A stretch of DNA of 64,000 bases, from the NCBI GenBank assembly GCA_948146395.1, contig OX411547.1:28891114-28955113 (forward strand), written 5' to 3'. This document shows, one piece after another, positions 33,293-42,767 of this stretch. Position 1 is the first letter of the stretch. Every line of letters begins with the position of its first letter. The position numbers and the translations under genes are program-made. The stretch comes from Fragum whitleyi. Taxonomy: Eukaryota; Mollusca; Bivalvia; Cardiida; Cardiidae. The notes under the pieces are model-generated. The model was given only the letters and a program-made list of their open reading frames with translations. It was not told the DNA's origin and did no database searches.

Positions 33293-33980
33293 CCCTTTGC
33301 TGTTTAATCCCTGCTTTTTACGTGCCTATGATTTTATGATTGAGAAAACATTGTGAAACAAGATGTGTTTGTGAAACACGAATGCCCCCGACACGGCATT
33401 TTTTTTCAAAGTTTGACCTTGACAGATGACCTTGACCTTGTCACATGACCTTGACTTTGGTAGCAGCAGATGCGGATCATTTAGATCTATCATCATGCAA
33501 AATATTAGCTTTGTATCTTGAATAGGCTTGAAGATATTGGCAAGGTTAAGTTTTCGGGTTAAGTTTTTTCAAACTTTGACCTTGACAGATGACCTTGACC
33601 TTGTCAAATGACCTTGACTTTGGTACCAGCGGATGCAGATCATTGAGATCTATCATCATGCAAAATATTAGCTTTGTATCTTGAATAGGCTTGAAGATAT
33701 TGGCAAGGTTAAGTTTTCAGGTTAAGTTTTCGGACAGACGGACGGACAGACAGACGGACGGACAGACAGACAGACGGACATGAGTAAAACAATATGCCCC
33801 CCAATCTCTCTATACGGGGGCATAAAAAGAAGAAATTGCTTCTGACAAGCAATTTCTTCATTTTACACACTATTTTCTACCCTTCAGAATGGTTATTTTT
33901 CAAATTAAATCCACTTTAAATTTTTGTCTGCAAAACCTTTGAATTTGGACAGGTCCAAAATTTTGTAAAACAGGAAAGGG
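33293..33980 (+). mobile_element. MITE family 1, copy 5, split by an insertion
   Basis: The left part (33293-33358) ends at 'acattgtgaaa' and the right part resumes at 'agaagaaattgcttctgac' (33827). Joining these restores the order seen in the uninterrupted copies. The right flank is ttaa (33981-33984); the left reads tcaa. Confidence 0.92.
33359..33826 (+). mobile_element. pearl-like element nested in a MITE, with an internal duplication
   Basis: caagatgtgtttgtgaaaca ... tatacgggggcataaaaa. A core of about 155 bp (from tttgaccttgacagatgacc to 'ggcaaggttaagttttc') occurs twice in tandem, whereas 31856-32140 has it once. (acgg)n at 33731-33778. Confidence 0.9.
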
Positions 33981-33984
33981 TTAA

Positions 33985-34566
33985 ATCACCTTTGCTCGAA
34001 GAAATTATTACAAAATGATACTCCTTTCCAAGACAGATCAAAAATTATCAAATGCTTGTAAAGTCAGACACAAAAGGATAGGTATATTCTAAATAGGAAT
34101 ATGAACTTGTTCAAAATATCTAGATTTCAAGGAACACAGACAAGTAAATCTTGTATTAAGATATTAATCAAAATATGGCTCTAAAAAGGATGTAAATGTA
34201 AAATAGATATCTCTTTTCTTAAGTTTTCTGAATTAATAACAACAAAAAATTTGAGAAAAAGACAGTGACATATAACTAGGAAAGTTCTTGAAATGATTGA
34301 ATCAAATTCACATTTTTTTGTCTTTTGGTGCAACAGTACATAGATATCAAAAAGATGACAACAATAACCTTGCTATTTTTAAAAAGAAAATCCTGATATC
34401 CTGATTTTGAAAGGTTTCAATTTTTCTTTAATAAAATGATAATTAGAATGTCACAAAGCAGACCTATTTTCCCTGATAGACCTTGTCCCTAATGAAATTT
34501 CATTTTTGATCAAACGGATATATCTTGATTTTGAAAGGTTTCAATTCTTTAATTTTATGTAAAACT
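33985..34566. other. unassigned sequence
   Basis: AT-rich. A repeated phrase 'ttgaaaggtttcaattctt' (about 34405 and 34535) hints at old pearl-like units, without ends. Confidence 0.35.
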
Positions 34567-35035
34567 TAAATGTCGCAAAGCAGACCTACACCCCACACAA
34601 GTGCTTGTCAATGAAGAAATTCTGTTATTGATTAAAAGGCCATCACTCAAAAGTCAAAGGACTATAACCAAAGTAGGACATAAACATCTCTGCTTGATAA
34701 TGATCTCATCTGTAACAATTGAAAGAAATCCATCCAAATTACTAGAAATTGAGCAAACACAAAATAAAACAGACAGACGGATGCACTGACCAACAAGCTG
34801 ACATAGTTTTGGAGGAGTATTATGAGCCCAAATGCTAACAGCAGAAAGCATTAATGAGCCAGTGTGTGATATTTGCAACAATTTCACAAAGCAAGGCCTC
34901 TGGTCGGTCTGTGTATGTGCACAGTCTGACAAAAAAATGGTCTACATATGGACAGACAGACAGACGGACAGATCAAAAGACATTAATCAGTGCAAAGCAA
35001 ATTATCCCCTCTTCTTCATAGGGAGGCATAATAAT
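34567..35035 (+). mobile_element. pearl-like element, diverged, with nested MITE piece
   Basis: gtcgcaaagcagacctacac and 'cccacacaagtgcttgtc' match the left end of 27851-28724. acagacagacagacggacag and cccctcttcttcatagggag plus gcataataa form the right end. The segment 34852-34955 belongs to the gagccagtgtgtga MITE family. Confidence 0.65.
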
Positions 35036-35301
35036 ATAGAATAACCAATCCCTATACAATCCCTTTTATGGGTTCAAACTCCCCATGATTAAGAATTGGG
35101 AGTCTAAATTCAAATACTTGTTAAAATTTGTCTTTTTATAAATGTTGTGTCAAAAAACCTTGAGCTGTCAGTCTTACTCTTCAAATGAATGACAACTGTC
35201 TAGCTAGGTAAAGAAATCTAGTAGGAGTTTATAGAAAATTAGATGAAAAAATTTAGTAGGAATTTAGAAAAAAAATAGTCAAGTTGAATGCACATTTTGA
35301 A

Positions 35302-35371
35302 GGTTCAGCGCAAAACTGTCTAAAGTGTCTATACAAAGTAAAGACACATTGTACAGTCTTACACTGAACCA
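35302..35371. repeat. 70-bp hairpin repeat, most diverged copy
   Basis: ggttcagcgcaaaactgtct ... cagtcttacactgaacc. The length is kept at about 70 bp while the arms have changed on both sides, some changes being paired. Confidence 0.7.
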
Positions 35372-35381
35372 TAAATTTTAA

Positions 35382-35603
35382 CCCTTTGCTGTTTAATCCC
35401 TGCTTTTTACGTGCCTATGATTTTATGGTTGAAAAAACATTGTGAAAAAAGAAGAAATTGCTTCTGACAAGCAATTTGTTCTTTTCCACACTATTTTCTA
35501 CTCCACTGAATGGTTATTTTTCAAATCAAATCCATTTTAAATTTTCGTCAGCAAAACCTTTGAATTTGGACAGGTCCAAAATTTTGTAAAAAAGGAAAGG
35601 CCT
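35382..35603 (+). mobile_element. TTAA-flanked MITE, family 1, copy 6
   Basis: ccctttgctgtttaatccct ... aaaaaggaaagg; the right end is slightly altered (aaggcctttaa). ttaa at 35378-35381 and near 35604. Confidence 0.88.
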
Positions 35604-35978
35604 TTAAATCCTGCTGAATCTAAATTTTGTTTCATCCAAATTGCCAAAAAGAGGGATATTTCATCTATCTAGTTCAAGTTTTTCCCACAATGATTAAATA
35701 GTATACAGAAAGTGTAGGCTAAGATCAGACTGCAAGTCTGTGCAGTCTGATCTTAGTCTATATTGTATGTCAAAGCCTTAAGAACAACAACAACAATATG
35801 TCACAAACAGCAGCTGAAGGCTTATTTTTTTAATCTAGATCCATATTTACTTCACTCATTAAAGTGTCCTAAATTTTTTTAAATTTAGACCCTTCAGAGC
35901 AAAAACATCGAAAAGATTTTACAGTGAAGGGGGTTTGTAAAAGACTTCATAAGCATACTTTAAATGAAAGAATAAAAA

Positions 35979-36246
35979 ACAAGATGTGTTTGTGAAACAC
36001 GAATGCCCCCGGAACAGCATTTTTTTTTTAAAGTTTGACCTTGACAGATGACCTTGACCTTGTCACATGACCTTGACACATGACCTTGGCTTGGTGTACA
36101 GCTTTGTATGTCAAATACTTTTGGAGAAAAGGCAAAGGTTAAGTTTTCGGGTTAAGTTGCCGGCCAGGCGGACGGACAGACAGACAGACGGACGGACGGA
36201 CATGAGTAAAACAATATGCCCCCGATTTCTCGATACGGGGGCATAA
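35979..36246 (+). mobile_element. pearl-like element, 'caagatgtgtttgtgaaaca' family, copy 3
   Basis: acaagatgtgtttgtgaaac, 'aatgcccccgg', gaccttgac units, (ggac)n at 36170-36200, right end cccccgatttctcgatacgg plus gggcataata. Confidence 0.88.
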
Positions 36247-36447
36247 TAATCTTTTTGACTATAACCGCTAACATTATATCAATAAACAGAAGAAGAAGCC
36301 TGTCCAATAGGCATATACGTTTTTTAGCCAATTAAATTTTCTCTAGAAAGAATCCAATAAAGCCACAATTTCCAAAGGAACATAACACCTCCTTTAGGAG
36401 CATTACAAGCATATTTTAATGGTTAGAGCACCCTACCATAGATTCCA

Positions 36448-36633
36448 GGGGCCAGTTTCATCAAAACATTTAGGACATTTTTTTGTCTTACTGATGGCTT
36501 TCGAAAAAGTTACAACAGCAATCAGTTTAAACAAGTATAGATAGATTGGTGATACATGGTTCTTGTACTAAATATGTGGTAAGTCATAGGTAAGACAAAA
36601 GTACGTCTTAAATGTTTTGATGAAACTGGCCCC
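36448..36633. mobile_element. MITE with GGGGCCAGTTTCATCA ends
   Basis: ggggccagtttcatcaaaac and its exact complement gttttgatgaaactggcccc bound 186 bp. The inverted repeat continues as 'atttaggac' / 'gtcttaaat'. No clear target duplication. Superfamily open. Confidence 0.92.
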
Positions 36634-36654
36634 AGGTGACATAATGTCTTGCAC

Positions 36655-36780
36655 CTTCACACAGACGCATCCTTTCTGAGCCTTGACTACCACTCAATTT
36701 AGATTATCCACCCATTGGCGGAGATTAATGTGCTGCAATATTCCATCTGGCCCTGCACCTCTTAATTGAGAGTTCAAACA
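36655..36780 (-). mobile_element. SINE fragment, diverged
   Basis: 'gcatcctttctgagcc' and 'attatccacccattggcgga' match the SINE body. Neither end is kept. Confidence 0.5.
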
Positions 36781-37479
36781 ATCGTGCTCTGAGCAGTGCA
36801 GTAAAGATTAGGCCAATCTTAGCAATGTGCCTTATTTTCAGACATGTACTGATATTTTGTCTATTTTTCCCCAAGGAATATAATCTAGTCTTCTGCAGAT
36901 CAAATCAATTCAATTTTTAAATCTAAATTTAATCATCTGTTTAAAACTCGGGATAAAAGTTTATTCAATTATCCATGCACCTGCCTTGACTTGTAGCTTT
37001 TGCTTGTCTACTTTCAATTTTTTTTTATCTTTTGCATTTTTTCAAAATTGAAGTTCTTTTGAGTTGCACTAGAATATTTAACCCCAATCTCAGAAATAAG
37101 CTTCACAACCCTTGTTCTATAATTATGCAGGAAAACTATTTTATAAAAAAAATAAATGTTTTTACCTAACTCCTTCAAATATCAAAATAATATAAAACCT
37201 ATTGAGGATGGTTGTGACATTTTGAAATAGATGCAATCTATACATATCCCAGTAAAAACTTTTCCAACAACAAAATTTTTGACGGATATCAATTGTTTTT
37301 GCTAGCTCAACTAGATATATTTTCTTATTTAAAAAGACGTACATTCATATTATAAATCTTACAGGGCCACTCCTTACAGTCTACAAAAGGAGACTGGAAG
37401 ACTTTTGAGACAACTTTGAGACAGTCTGCAATTACAGTCCCTGATAGCAAGGGTAAATGACAATGACTTTTAACTTCAA
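36781..37479. other. unassigned sequence
   Basis: AT-rich. A 60-codon minus-strand frame (37162-37344) has a gtaaaaac donor-like end but no acceptor and is not called. Confidence 0.3.
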
Positions 37480-37765
37480 TATTTTGGCGATAATGTCACA
37501 TCCTGAAATATTTCAAGATCAAATTAATGAATAACATATAGAAATTTGACCTCCGCCTGTTAAATACATGTTTTTCATCCAATCACAACAAGCTTGTGCA
37601 GTCTGATAATTGGTCACCTAAGTATAAGTAAAATTCGCTATTCTGACTTGTCGATTGTATACAAATGTACTGTAATCACAAGTCACAATACCGTATTCGA
37701 GTTATATCATTCAAATAAATTTGTTTGATATCCATTAGTTAGATTCTGAGAAAATGATTTATATA
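37480..37765 (+). repeat. remnant unit of the 54-58 kb pearl-like family
   Basis: 'ttgacctccgcctgttaaata', 'tttttcatccaatcacaa' and gatatccattagttagattc match the tandem unit of 54073-58365. Confidence 0.6.
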
Positions 37766-37772
37766 GTCATAC

Positions 37773-37819
37773 CTCCATGACAGCAACAAAAAGTCTATTC
37801 ATATCTTGTAATTCAATTT
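37773..37819 (-). CDS. candidate short exon, compatible with the GT14-like gene
   Basis: On the minus strand the acceptor cttttcatttttgcttcaag and the donor gtatgact enclose 47 bases open in one frame (2 bases in, phase 0 out), reading IELQDMNRLFVAVME. Its phase-0 end can be joined directly to the phase-0 start of exon 17700-17792. The joined stretch LFVAVME then GTIQYAII has the hydrophobic pattern that precedes the G-S-x-Y block of GT14 enzymes. The evidence is modest because the exon is short. The frame is also open further upstream, to a weaker acceptor at ccag|gtatttg. Confidence 0.35.
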
Positions 37820-37873
37820 CTTGAAGCAAAAATGAAAAGATTTCTTCAAATACCTGGGTTTTAAGTTTCATAC

Positions 37874-37920
37874 CTCCATGACAGCAACAAAAAGTCTCTT
37901 CATATCTTATAATTTAATTT
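37874..37920 (-). pseudogene. dead duplicate of exon 37773-37819
   Basis: Same acceptor (cttcaag) and donor (gtatga) as the downstream copy, but the open frame is broken by CAA to TAA, and all three frames now contain stops. Other differences in frame include a silent GAA/GAG pair just upstream. Lies upstream of its intact sister in the direction of transcription. Confidence 0.45.
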
Positions 37921-38004
37921 CTTGAAGCAAAACTGAAAAGATTTCCTCAAATTAATGGATCGTTTATGGAACTACTTTCCGCAGAAGCTTACAACACAGC
38001 TGTG

Positions 38005-38274
38005 GCCGCCACCATAGCGCAGTTGGTTAGGCATAAGACTTCCAATCTGGAAGTCATGGGTTGGATCCCCAGTAGCAGCAAATATCCTTTCCGACGTTTG
38101 TCTCTCACCAATGGGTAAATAATTGTAAACCTATGTGAGATAGCAGTCGGAGGCTAGGAAAGGGTAGTGCAGGTGAAAGAAATACCAGGAATCCATTGTT
38201 AGGTGCTCCGGCCGCCGCGATATTACTGCTAAATTGTTGAAAGCGGCGCAAAACCCATTCAAACAAACAAACAA
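38005..38274 (+). mobile_element. tRNA-derived SINE, full length with 12-bp target duplication
   Basis: Flanked by aacacagctgtg (37993-38004 and 38275-38286). The head has A box tagcgcagttgg and a B-box-like ggttggatccc. The anticodon-arm-like gacttccaatctggaagtc pairs. The body ends gaaagcggcgc and the tail is (caaa)n. 270 bp. Confidence 0.95.
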
Positions 38275-38404
38275 AACACAGCTGTGTAATCAAAATTATT
38301 TTCATTGGGGAATGAAACTAATTTTTCAGCCAATCAGAAGGACAAAAATTGATGGAATAATCCAAGATCTAATTATTACAATATGTTGAAAAGTTACGAT
38401 ATTA

Positions 38405-38428
38405 CTGTTGTGTGTGTGTGTGTGTGTA
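38405..38428. repeat. (GT)n microsatellite
   Basis: About ten uninterrupted GT dinucleotides. Confidence 0.95.
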
Positions 38429-38644
38429 TTTCCGTTTATTTATCGTCACCCCTGTAGAGCATGCCCATATGAGCAACACCCCCGGAAGACAGTTAGTTGT
38501 TACTGGGGATAGTGCAAGAATACATGACAAAACTACTGCTGATATCCGCCATGGTTCTTAAATGTGCTTGGTGTAAAGCACCGTCTCACGGGACCTTGGT
38601 TAAACATCTCCTCCAAAATACAATTAGTTTGTTAGTATGCCAGC

Positions 38645-38725
38645 CTGGTTATCGAACTCATGCCGTCGATCTTCAATGGTTTTGAAGTCCAGTGCTCTAC
38701 CAACTGAGCTAATTTGGCTGAATTT
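38645..38725 (-). mobile_element. tRNA-like sequence, degenerate, probably SINE head
   Basis: Read on minus: ttagctcagttggtagagc is a perfect D-arm/A box. A CTTCAAA loop and a B-box-like gagttcgataacc follow. The anticodon and T stems pair poorly, so a working tRNA is unlikely. Confidence 0.45.
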
Positions 38726-38885
38726 AGAGTTGAGCTTCCTTCAAACTTTTTATAAGTTTTGTGATGAAATAGATAGATTTTGGATTCTAAATTTAAAAGT
38801 TTTATCTTGTAGGGATGCCAGGGCTTAGTTGCAGGAACTAGACACTGCAGGTTTTTTGCTTGTTTTTTAAAACAAAGCCAGAAAA

Positions 38886-39597
38886 AACTAGAACTGTCGC
38901 AGAGCGGACTAATACCCCCCACAAGCGCTTTGTCAGAATGTAAGTGCAATTAGTGCAGGATGTGTTTGTAACTAATATTGAGGTCATATGTAAATTTTGC
39001 ATGAAGTTTCATGATTCTAGGTCGCTTGGTTTTTGAGATAAGAGTCCAGAAATGAAAATTGAACAAAAATTGACTATGACCTTGACCTTTGACCTATATG
39101 ACCCCAAAACATTACGGCACTTCCTTGGATCATAAGCAACTTTTGCATAAAGTTTCATGAATGTAGGTCACTTGGTTCTCCAGTTAGAGTCCAGAAACGA
39201 AAATTGAACAAAAATTTACTGTGACCTTGACCTTTGACCTATGTAACCAAAAAACAATAGGGCACTTCCTTGGGTCATAAGGTACATTTGTATAAAGTTT
39301 CATAATTGTAGGCCACTTGGTTCTCGAGTTAGAGTCCGGAAACGAAAATTGAACAAAGGCTGACTGTGACCTTGACCTTTGACCTATATGACCCAAAAAC
39401 AATAGGGCACTTCCTTGGGTCATAAGGAACATTTGTATAAAGTTTCATGATTGTAGGTCATTTGGTTCTTGAGTTAGAGTCCGGAAACGAAAAGGTCTAC
39501 GGACGGATGGACGGACAGATAGACGGACAGATGGACAGACAGACAGACATGGTGAAACCAATATACCCCCCTCTACTTCGTAGGTGGGGAGTATGAA
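38886..39597 (+). mobile_element. pearl-like element, 'actgtcgcagagcgga' family, copy 2
   Basis: aactagaactgtcgcagagc, 'aataccccccac', three units of about 148 bp (ctgtgaccttgacctttgac, 'gggcacttccttgggtcata'), (acgg/acag)n at 39500-39548, right end cccccctctacttcgtaggt plus ggggagtatg. Confidence 0.88.
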
Positions 39598-40081
39598 AAC
39601 ACAATTAGCACTAAAATGAATGATACATAGTGAAACATATAAACCTTTGGACAAATTAATAATCGTCAATACCCTTCAGTTTAGCCCCTTAAGAAAATAT
39701 GCACATAGTGGGGTTACACAAACTTTGCAAATGCAAATAGCTCAGGTTATATCTAATGGACTGTTACTATAGCTCTACTTTTTGTCCAAGAACAGTCTGG
39801 TTATGTAGCTTGTTTGTAAATTTGGAATTGTCTGTGCTAGAAACAAAAGCAACCTAAGAGGTTTGTCAAGAAAAAGCTATTTACGACCGGCAAAATCCCT
39901 TCTGAATTCTTAGGCGTCTGGATTATGGAAAATTATACCTTCTCAGTATGCAAGCACTAAACCAATTCTAAAACATATTCCCATGTTCTGATGCCCCTCA
40001 AGAAAAAGGCTACAGATAATATTGTGGAAAATGAAGTAATGATAGAAAAGTTTTGAAATGGAAGAAACACAACTATTCATA
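39598..40081. other. unassigned; one weak minus-strand exon possibility
   Basis: An acceptor tgcttttgtttctag at 39837 (minus) opens a 22-codon frame to a stop at 39767. Its one-base phase would follow exon 40990-41080, but it lacks the W-K-Y block expected next in a GT14 protein, so it is not called. Confidence 0.25.
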
Positions 40082-40313
40082 GGTGCAACTAGAAGGCAAA
40101 CCAACAAAGAATATATAGGATAAAAGTGACTTGTGACAAAAGATAAATGCCCTCCACCCGCTCCCCTTTTTTTATTTGAAAGTTGGTAAATAATTAAAAT
40201 AATGCAAAGCTGTAGTTACAATGTTTTAATCATTCATCAATAATACTTTTCGAAGGAGGATTTATTTCTATTATGCACTTGTGTAATATGCCTAACGCTA
40301 GTTATGCCCTTGT
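40082..40313. mobile_element. fold-back MITE, family M, copy 2
   Basis: Shares 'ccaacaaagaatatatagg', 'tgccctccacccgctcccc' and 'atcattcatcaataat' with copy 1. Ends eroded. Confidence 0.75.
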
Positions 40314-40666
40314 AATTTGCATGTTCACAAAAGACTGAAATATCCTCTCTTGAAGTTCCACCATATTATTACTATTTTCAAAGAAATAAAAGAAGTATTG
40401 TAAATTAGTCTAGATTTTAAAAGAAAAGCCCCAAATACAAATTTGGTTTCTGTATATGCTTATAATATCACTTTTTCATTGTCCATCATTTTTGGCATAA
40501 GTACTTCATTGTATTCTGAAAGAAGCAGATTCAAGAGGAATCTATTGCAGTTAACACTTATCTTGCTGAATTTAAAGTTAGTTTGAAAGAAACTGCCAGT
40601 TTATGTGATCATTTCAACTAGCCTCGTTTTGATAAGATGATTTAAATCAGTATAACCAACTTGATT

Positions 40667-40883
40667 TGAGCCTGTGCGTGACATTTCCAACAATTTGAAA
40701 TTTTGTGACATGCAAACAATTAGTAGCATAGACAGCCACTCACTGTAATTATAAGTTATCTATTAGTATTTATTTACTACATGCATAGAGAAGACTCTGG
40801 TCAGACTATGCAAATGCACAGGCTGGTCAGAGTGTTTGCTTTGCCCATATTTGAAATTGTTGGAAATCTCACGCACAGGCTCA
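40667..40883. mobile_element. MITE with TGAGCCTGTGCGTGA ends
   Basis: tgagcctgtgcgtgacattt and 'ccaacaattt' are mirrored at the other end (aaattgttgg, aaatctcacgcacaggctca) with one mismatch in about 30 bp. An inner palindrome 'agactctggtcagac'. Copies: 59138-59371, piece at 34852-34955, end only near 46640. Confidence 0.9.
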
Positions 40884-40989
40884 TCTGTTTTTTAATAAGA
40901 CAGCCATGTAGAAATAAAGGATATATATTCCGAATTTAAAATACCGATACAATTTATATTTTCCAGATTTAAATGTGACGAAAACTTAC

Positions 40990-41080
40990 TTGTCATTCTG
41001 AGGAGAGCATTCCATAACTTTGAAGCAGTATCCATATGCATTCACCATTGAAAACCATCCATGCGTTAAAATATTAACAC
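40990..41080 (-). CDS. candidate exon of a GT14 (Core-2/I-branching) beta-1,6-GlcNAc transferase-like gene
   Basis: On the minus strand a strong acceptor (tttatctttgctttcag) and a consensus donor (gtaagttttc) enclose 91 bases open in only one frame (2 bases in, 2 out). It reads VNILTHGWFSMVNAYGYCFK and then VMECSPQND. GT14 family members, type II Golgi enzymes that add beta-1,6-GlcNAc branches, have here a conserved R-V-x-x-x-x-G-x-F/Y-S-V-L-x-A-x-x-x-C-M-K block about 40 residues after the V-H-x-D motif and just before W-K-Y. Gly, Phe, Ser, Ala, Cys and Lys fall at the right spacing, and an Arg codon CGT across the splice would restore R-V. No W-K-Y exon was found downstream, so at least one exon is missing or unrecognised. 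Family assignment is by eye. Confidence 0.55.
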
Positions 41081-41087
41081 CTGAAAG

Positions 41088-41359
41088 CAAAGATAAACAA
41101 TGCAAAACTAAATCCGTAAAACCGTCTGCAAACTGTGGATAGGTTTTCCAGGAATTCTGCAACTTTCAATGTATTTCCAAGGAATATTCCGTAATGTTCA
41201 TCTTCCCTTCGAGAAAAATTATTACTGAGAGACCCGTAGACTTAGCCATTTCTTGAATAATGAGATTCCGCAGACAAAGTTCCTATCCTAAAATTTATAG
41301 ATTTCACTGCAAACTGCACCACAACTCTTTTCTCTTAAACTATCGAAAAACTTACTGGT
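41088..41359. other. sequence upstream of the GT14-like exon
   Basis: No repeat. Minus-strand frames here are short. One (41102-41194, containing PWKYIESCRIPGKPI) has a W-K-Y and a P-I at GT14-like spacing, but it lies on the wrong side of exon 40990-41080 and lacks the G-Q motif, so I do not call it. Confidence 0.3.
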
Positions 41360-41363
41360 TTAA

Positions 41364-41570
41364 CCCCTGCCATACTGTTCATGACATAAACTAAGCTTTG
41401 GCAAACAGTATAGACTTAGATCAGCCTGCACAGATGTGCAGGATGATCTTAGGTTATCATGTCTCCTTTTTGGTTTTTTTTTTGCAATAAAAACTTGAGC
41501 CAAACTAGTCGATATGTCCTGTAAATTGATGATAAATTTGAAGCAAAATTTAAATTCAGAAGGATTAGGG
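41364..41570. mobile_element. TTAA-flanked MITE, family 2, copy
   Basis: cccctgccatactgttcat ... tcagaaggattaggg with ttaa at 41360-41363 and 41571-41574. The palindrome gcctgcacagatgtgcagg is present. Confidence 0.8.
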
Positions 41571-41601
41571 TTAAAACTGTTGTAATCACCTAAAATATCA
41601 A

Positions 41602-41671
41602 TGGCTCAGTCAAAAACAGTTGTAACTGCCTATATGTTTATAGGCAGTTACATCTGTTTTGCACTGAGCCA
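41602..41671. repeat. 70-bp hairpin repeat, reference copy, tcaa flanks
   Basis: tggctcagtcaaaaacagtt, gtaactgcctatatgtttat, then the complement back to ctgagcca: a stem of about 32 bp with very few mismatches. tcaa on both sides (41598-41601, 41672-41675). Confidence 0.95.
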
Positions 41672-42004
41672 TCAATATAAAGGTACTAACAAAGTTTTGA
41701 ACTTAATCTTTTGTAATATAATTTCACTTATTTGTCATGGATGGATGTTTTTCTGAACTTGTTATACCAAAAATATTTTGAAATCTATGATCATAAACAT
41801 TTTTAGGAAATAATACTAATTATAATTATCAACTAAAATGTATTTTAAATGTATTGTCTTCATGTATGGAACAATTTATACAGGAAAATTATTGTATATT
41901 TATGTATAATGAATTATCAACCAGATACATTAACACAAGCATTGATGTTGAGTGCCGGAGCACCTATTGCTGATGACAATGCTGCAGGTGCAGGATATAC
42001 ATGT

Positions 42005-42085
42005 ATATAAAATACATACTTAGTGTTTTGTATGAAAAAAAAATCTAACGTGATTAAGAGTATTGATAATTTGTCGAGGCTCTGT
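42005..42085. mobile_element. left part of the 31.3-kb hairpin MITE family
   Basis: aatacatacttagtgttttg, 'aatctaacgtgatt' and 'gtcgaggctctgtc' parallel 31324-31740. The right half is replaced by the 70-bp hairpin that follows. Confidence 0.6.
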
Positions 42086-42097
42086 CAACCAATTTGA

Positions 42098-42168
42098 TGG
42101 CTCAGTGTGAAACAGTTGTAACTGCCTATTATGTTTATAGGCAGTTACAACTGTTTTGCACTGAGCAA
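42098..42168. repeat. 70-bp hairpin repeat with extended stem
   Basis: tggctcag ... ctgagcaa. Here the flanks caatttga and tcaaattg are also complementary, so the stem is about 8 bp longer than in other copies. Confidence 0.93.
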
Positions 42169-42389
42169 TCAAATTGTAGGAGTTTTGTGCTAGGTAAGCT
42201 TGATTTCTACAATTGACCTTCAGCTGTGACCAGTTGACCTTAGAGCTGTCTGAAAATTTGGTCACAATGCACATTTACCCATGAAGAATATTTGGGCCAA
42301 CTTCTTTTGAAATCCATACCATGGTCTGACCAAATCTGAACACACTAAGCTTAGGCTAATACACCAAATTATCATAGTGACAGCTAGAT

Positions 42390-42494
42390 CTGTCCCAAAG
42401 CAAACTAAAAGCCCTCACCAGCGCTTTGTCCCAGATCCAGAAACAGTTTTTGAACAAAGTTCACTTGTGACCTTGACCTTCATGATCCAAAAGG
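42390..42494 (+). mobile_element. truncated pearl-like element
   Basis: 'tgtcccaaagcaaacta', 'ccctcaccagcgctttgtc' and 'gtgaccttgaccttcatg' match the start of 38886-39597. The SINE that follows cuts it off. Confidence 0.6.
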
Positions 42495-42496
42495 AA

Positions 42497-42767
42497 TTCA
42501 TTTTGAATGAGGTTTTACACTGCTTTTATATTATTTCAGTCATATTGCGGTAGCAGCAGCACCTAATAATAGATTCCTGTTTCTCTCACCAGTACTAACA
42601 TCACATCCTTTCCAAGCATCCAGCTTCTATCCCACTTAAGTCTACAATTAACAACCCATTGGTTGTAGACAAATAGTCCGAAAGAATGAGTGCAGTCATC
42701 TGGGATCGAATTTTGGAACTCTAGATTGACAATCTGATGCTCTTACAACTGCGCTATGACGGCGGCT
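42497..42767 (-). mobile_element. tRNA-derived SINE copy
   Basis: gaggttttacactgctttta body. Head on minus with tcatagcgcagttgtaagag and ttcgatccc. Boundaries approximate. Confidence 0.8.

Larger units (their letters stand above)
37768..37952. repeat. tandem duplication, 101-bp unit, carrying an exon
   Basis: Two direct copies beginning catacctccatgacagcaac, period 101 bp. The last about 17 bp of the second copy are absent. Each copy contains the same minus-strand exon candidate (37773-37819 and 37874-37920). Confidence 0.93.

Noticed and set aside
38645..38725. Functional tRNA gene with a TCA-like anticodon loop
   Set aside because: The D arm is perfect but the anticodon and T stems do not pair. 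Better read as a decayed tRNA-derived repeat.
39767..39836. Possible exon following 40990-41080 with matching phase
   Set aside because: Only 22 codons, weak donor, and it does not contain the expected conserved block.
41102..41194. Minus-strand PWKYIESCRIPGKPI segment resembling the W-K-Y block of GT14
   Set aside because: It lies upstream of the exon it should follow, has no splice pair and lacks the G-Q-D/E-F-P motif. I was looking for it, so chance similarity is likely.
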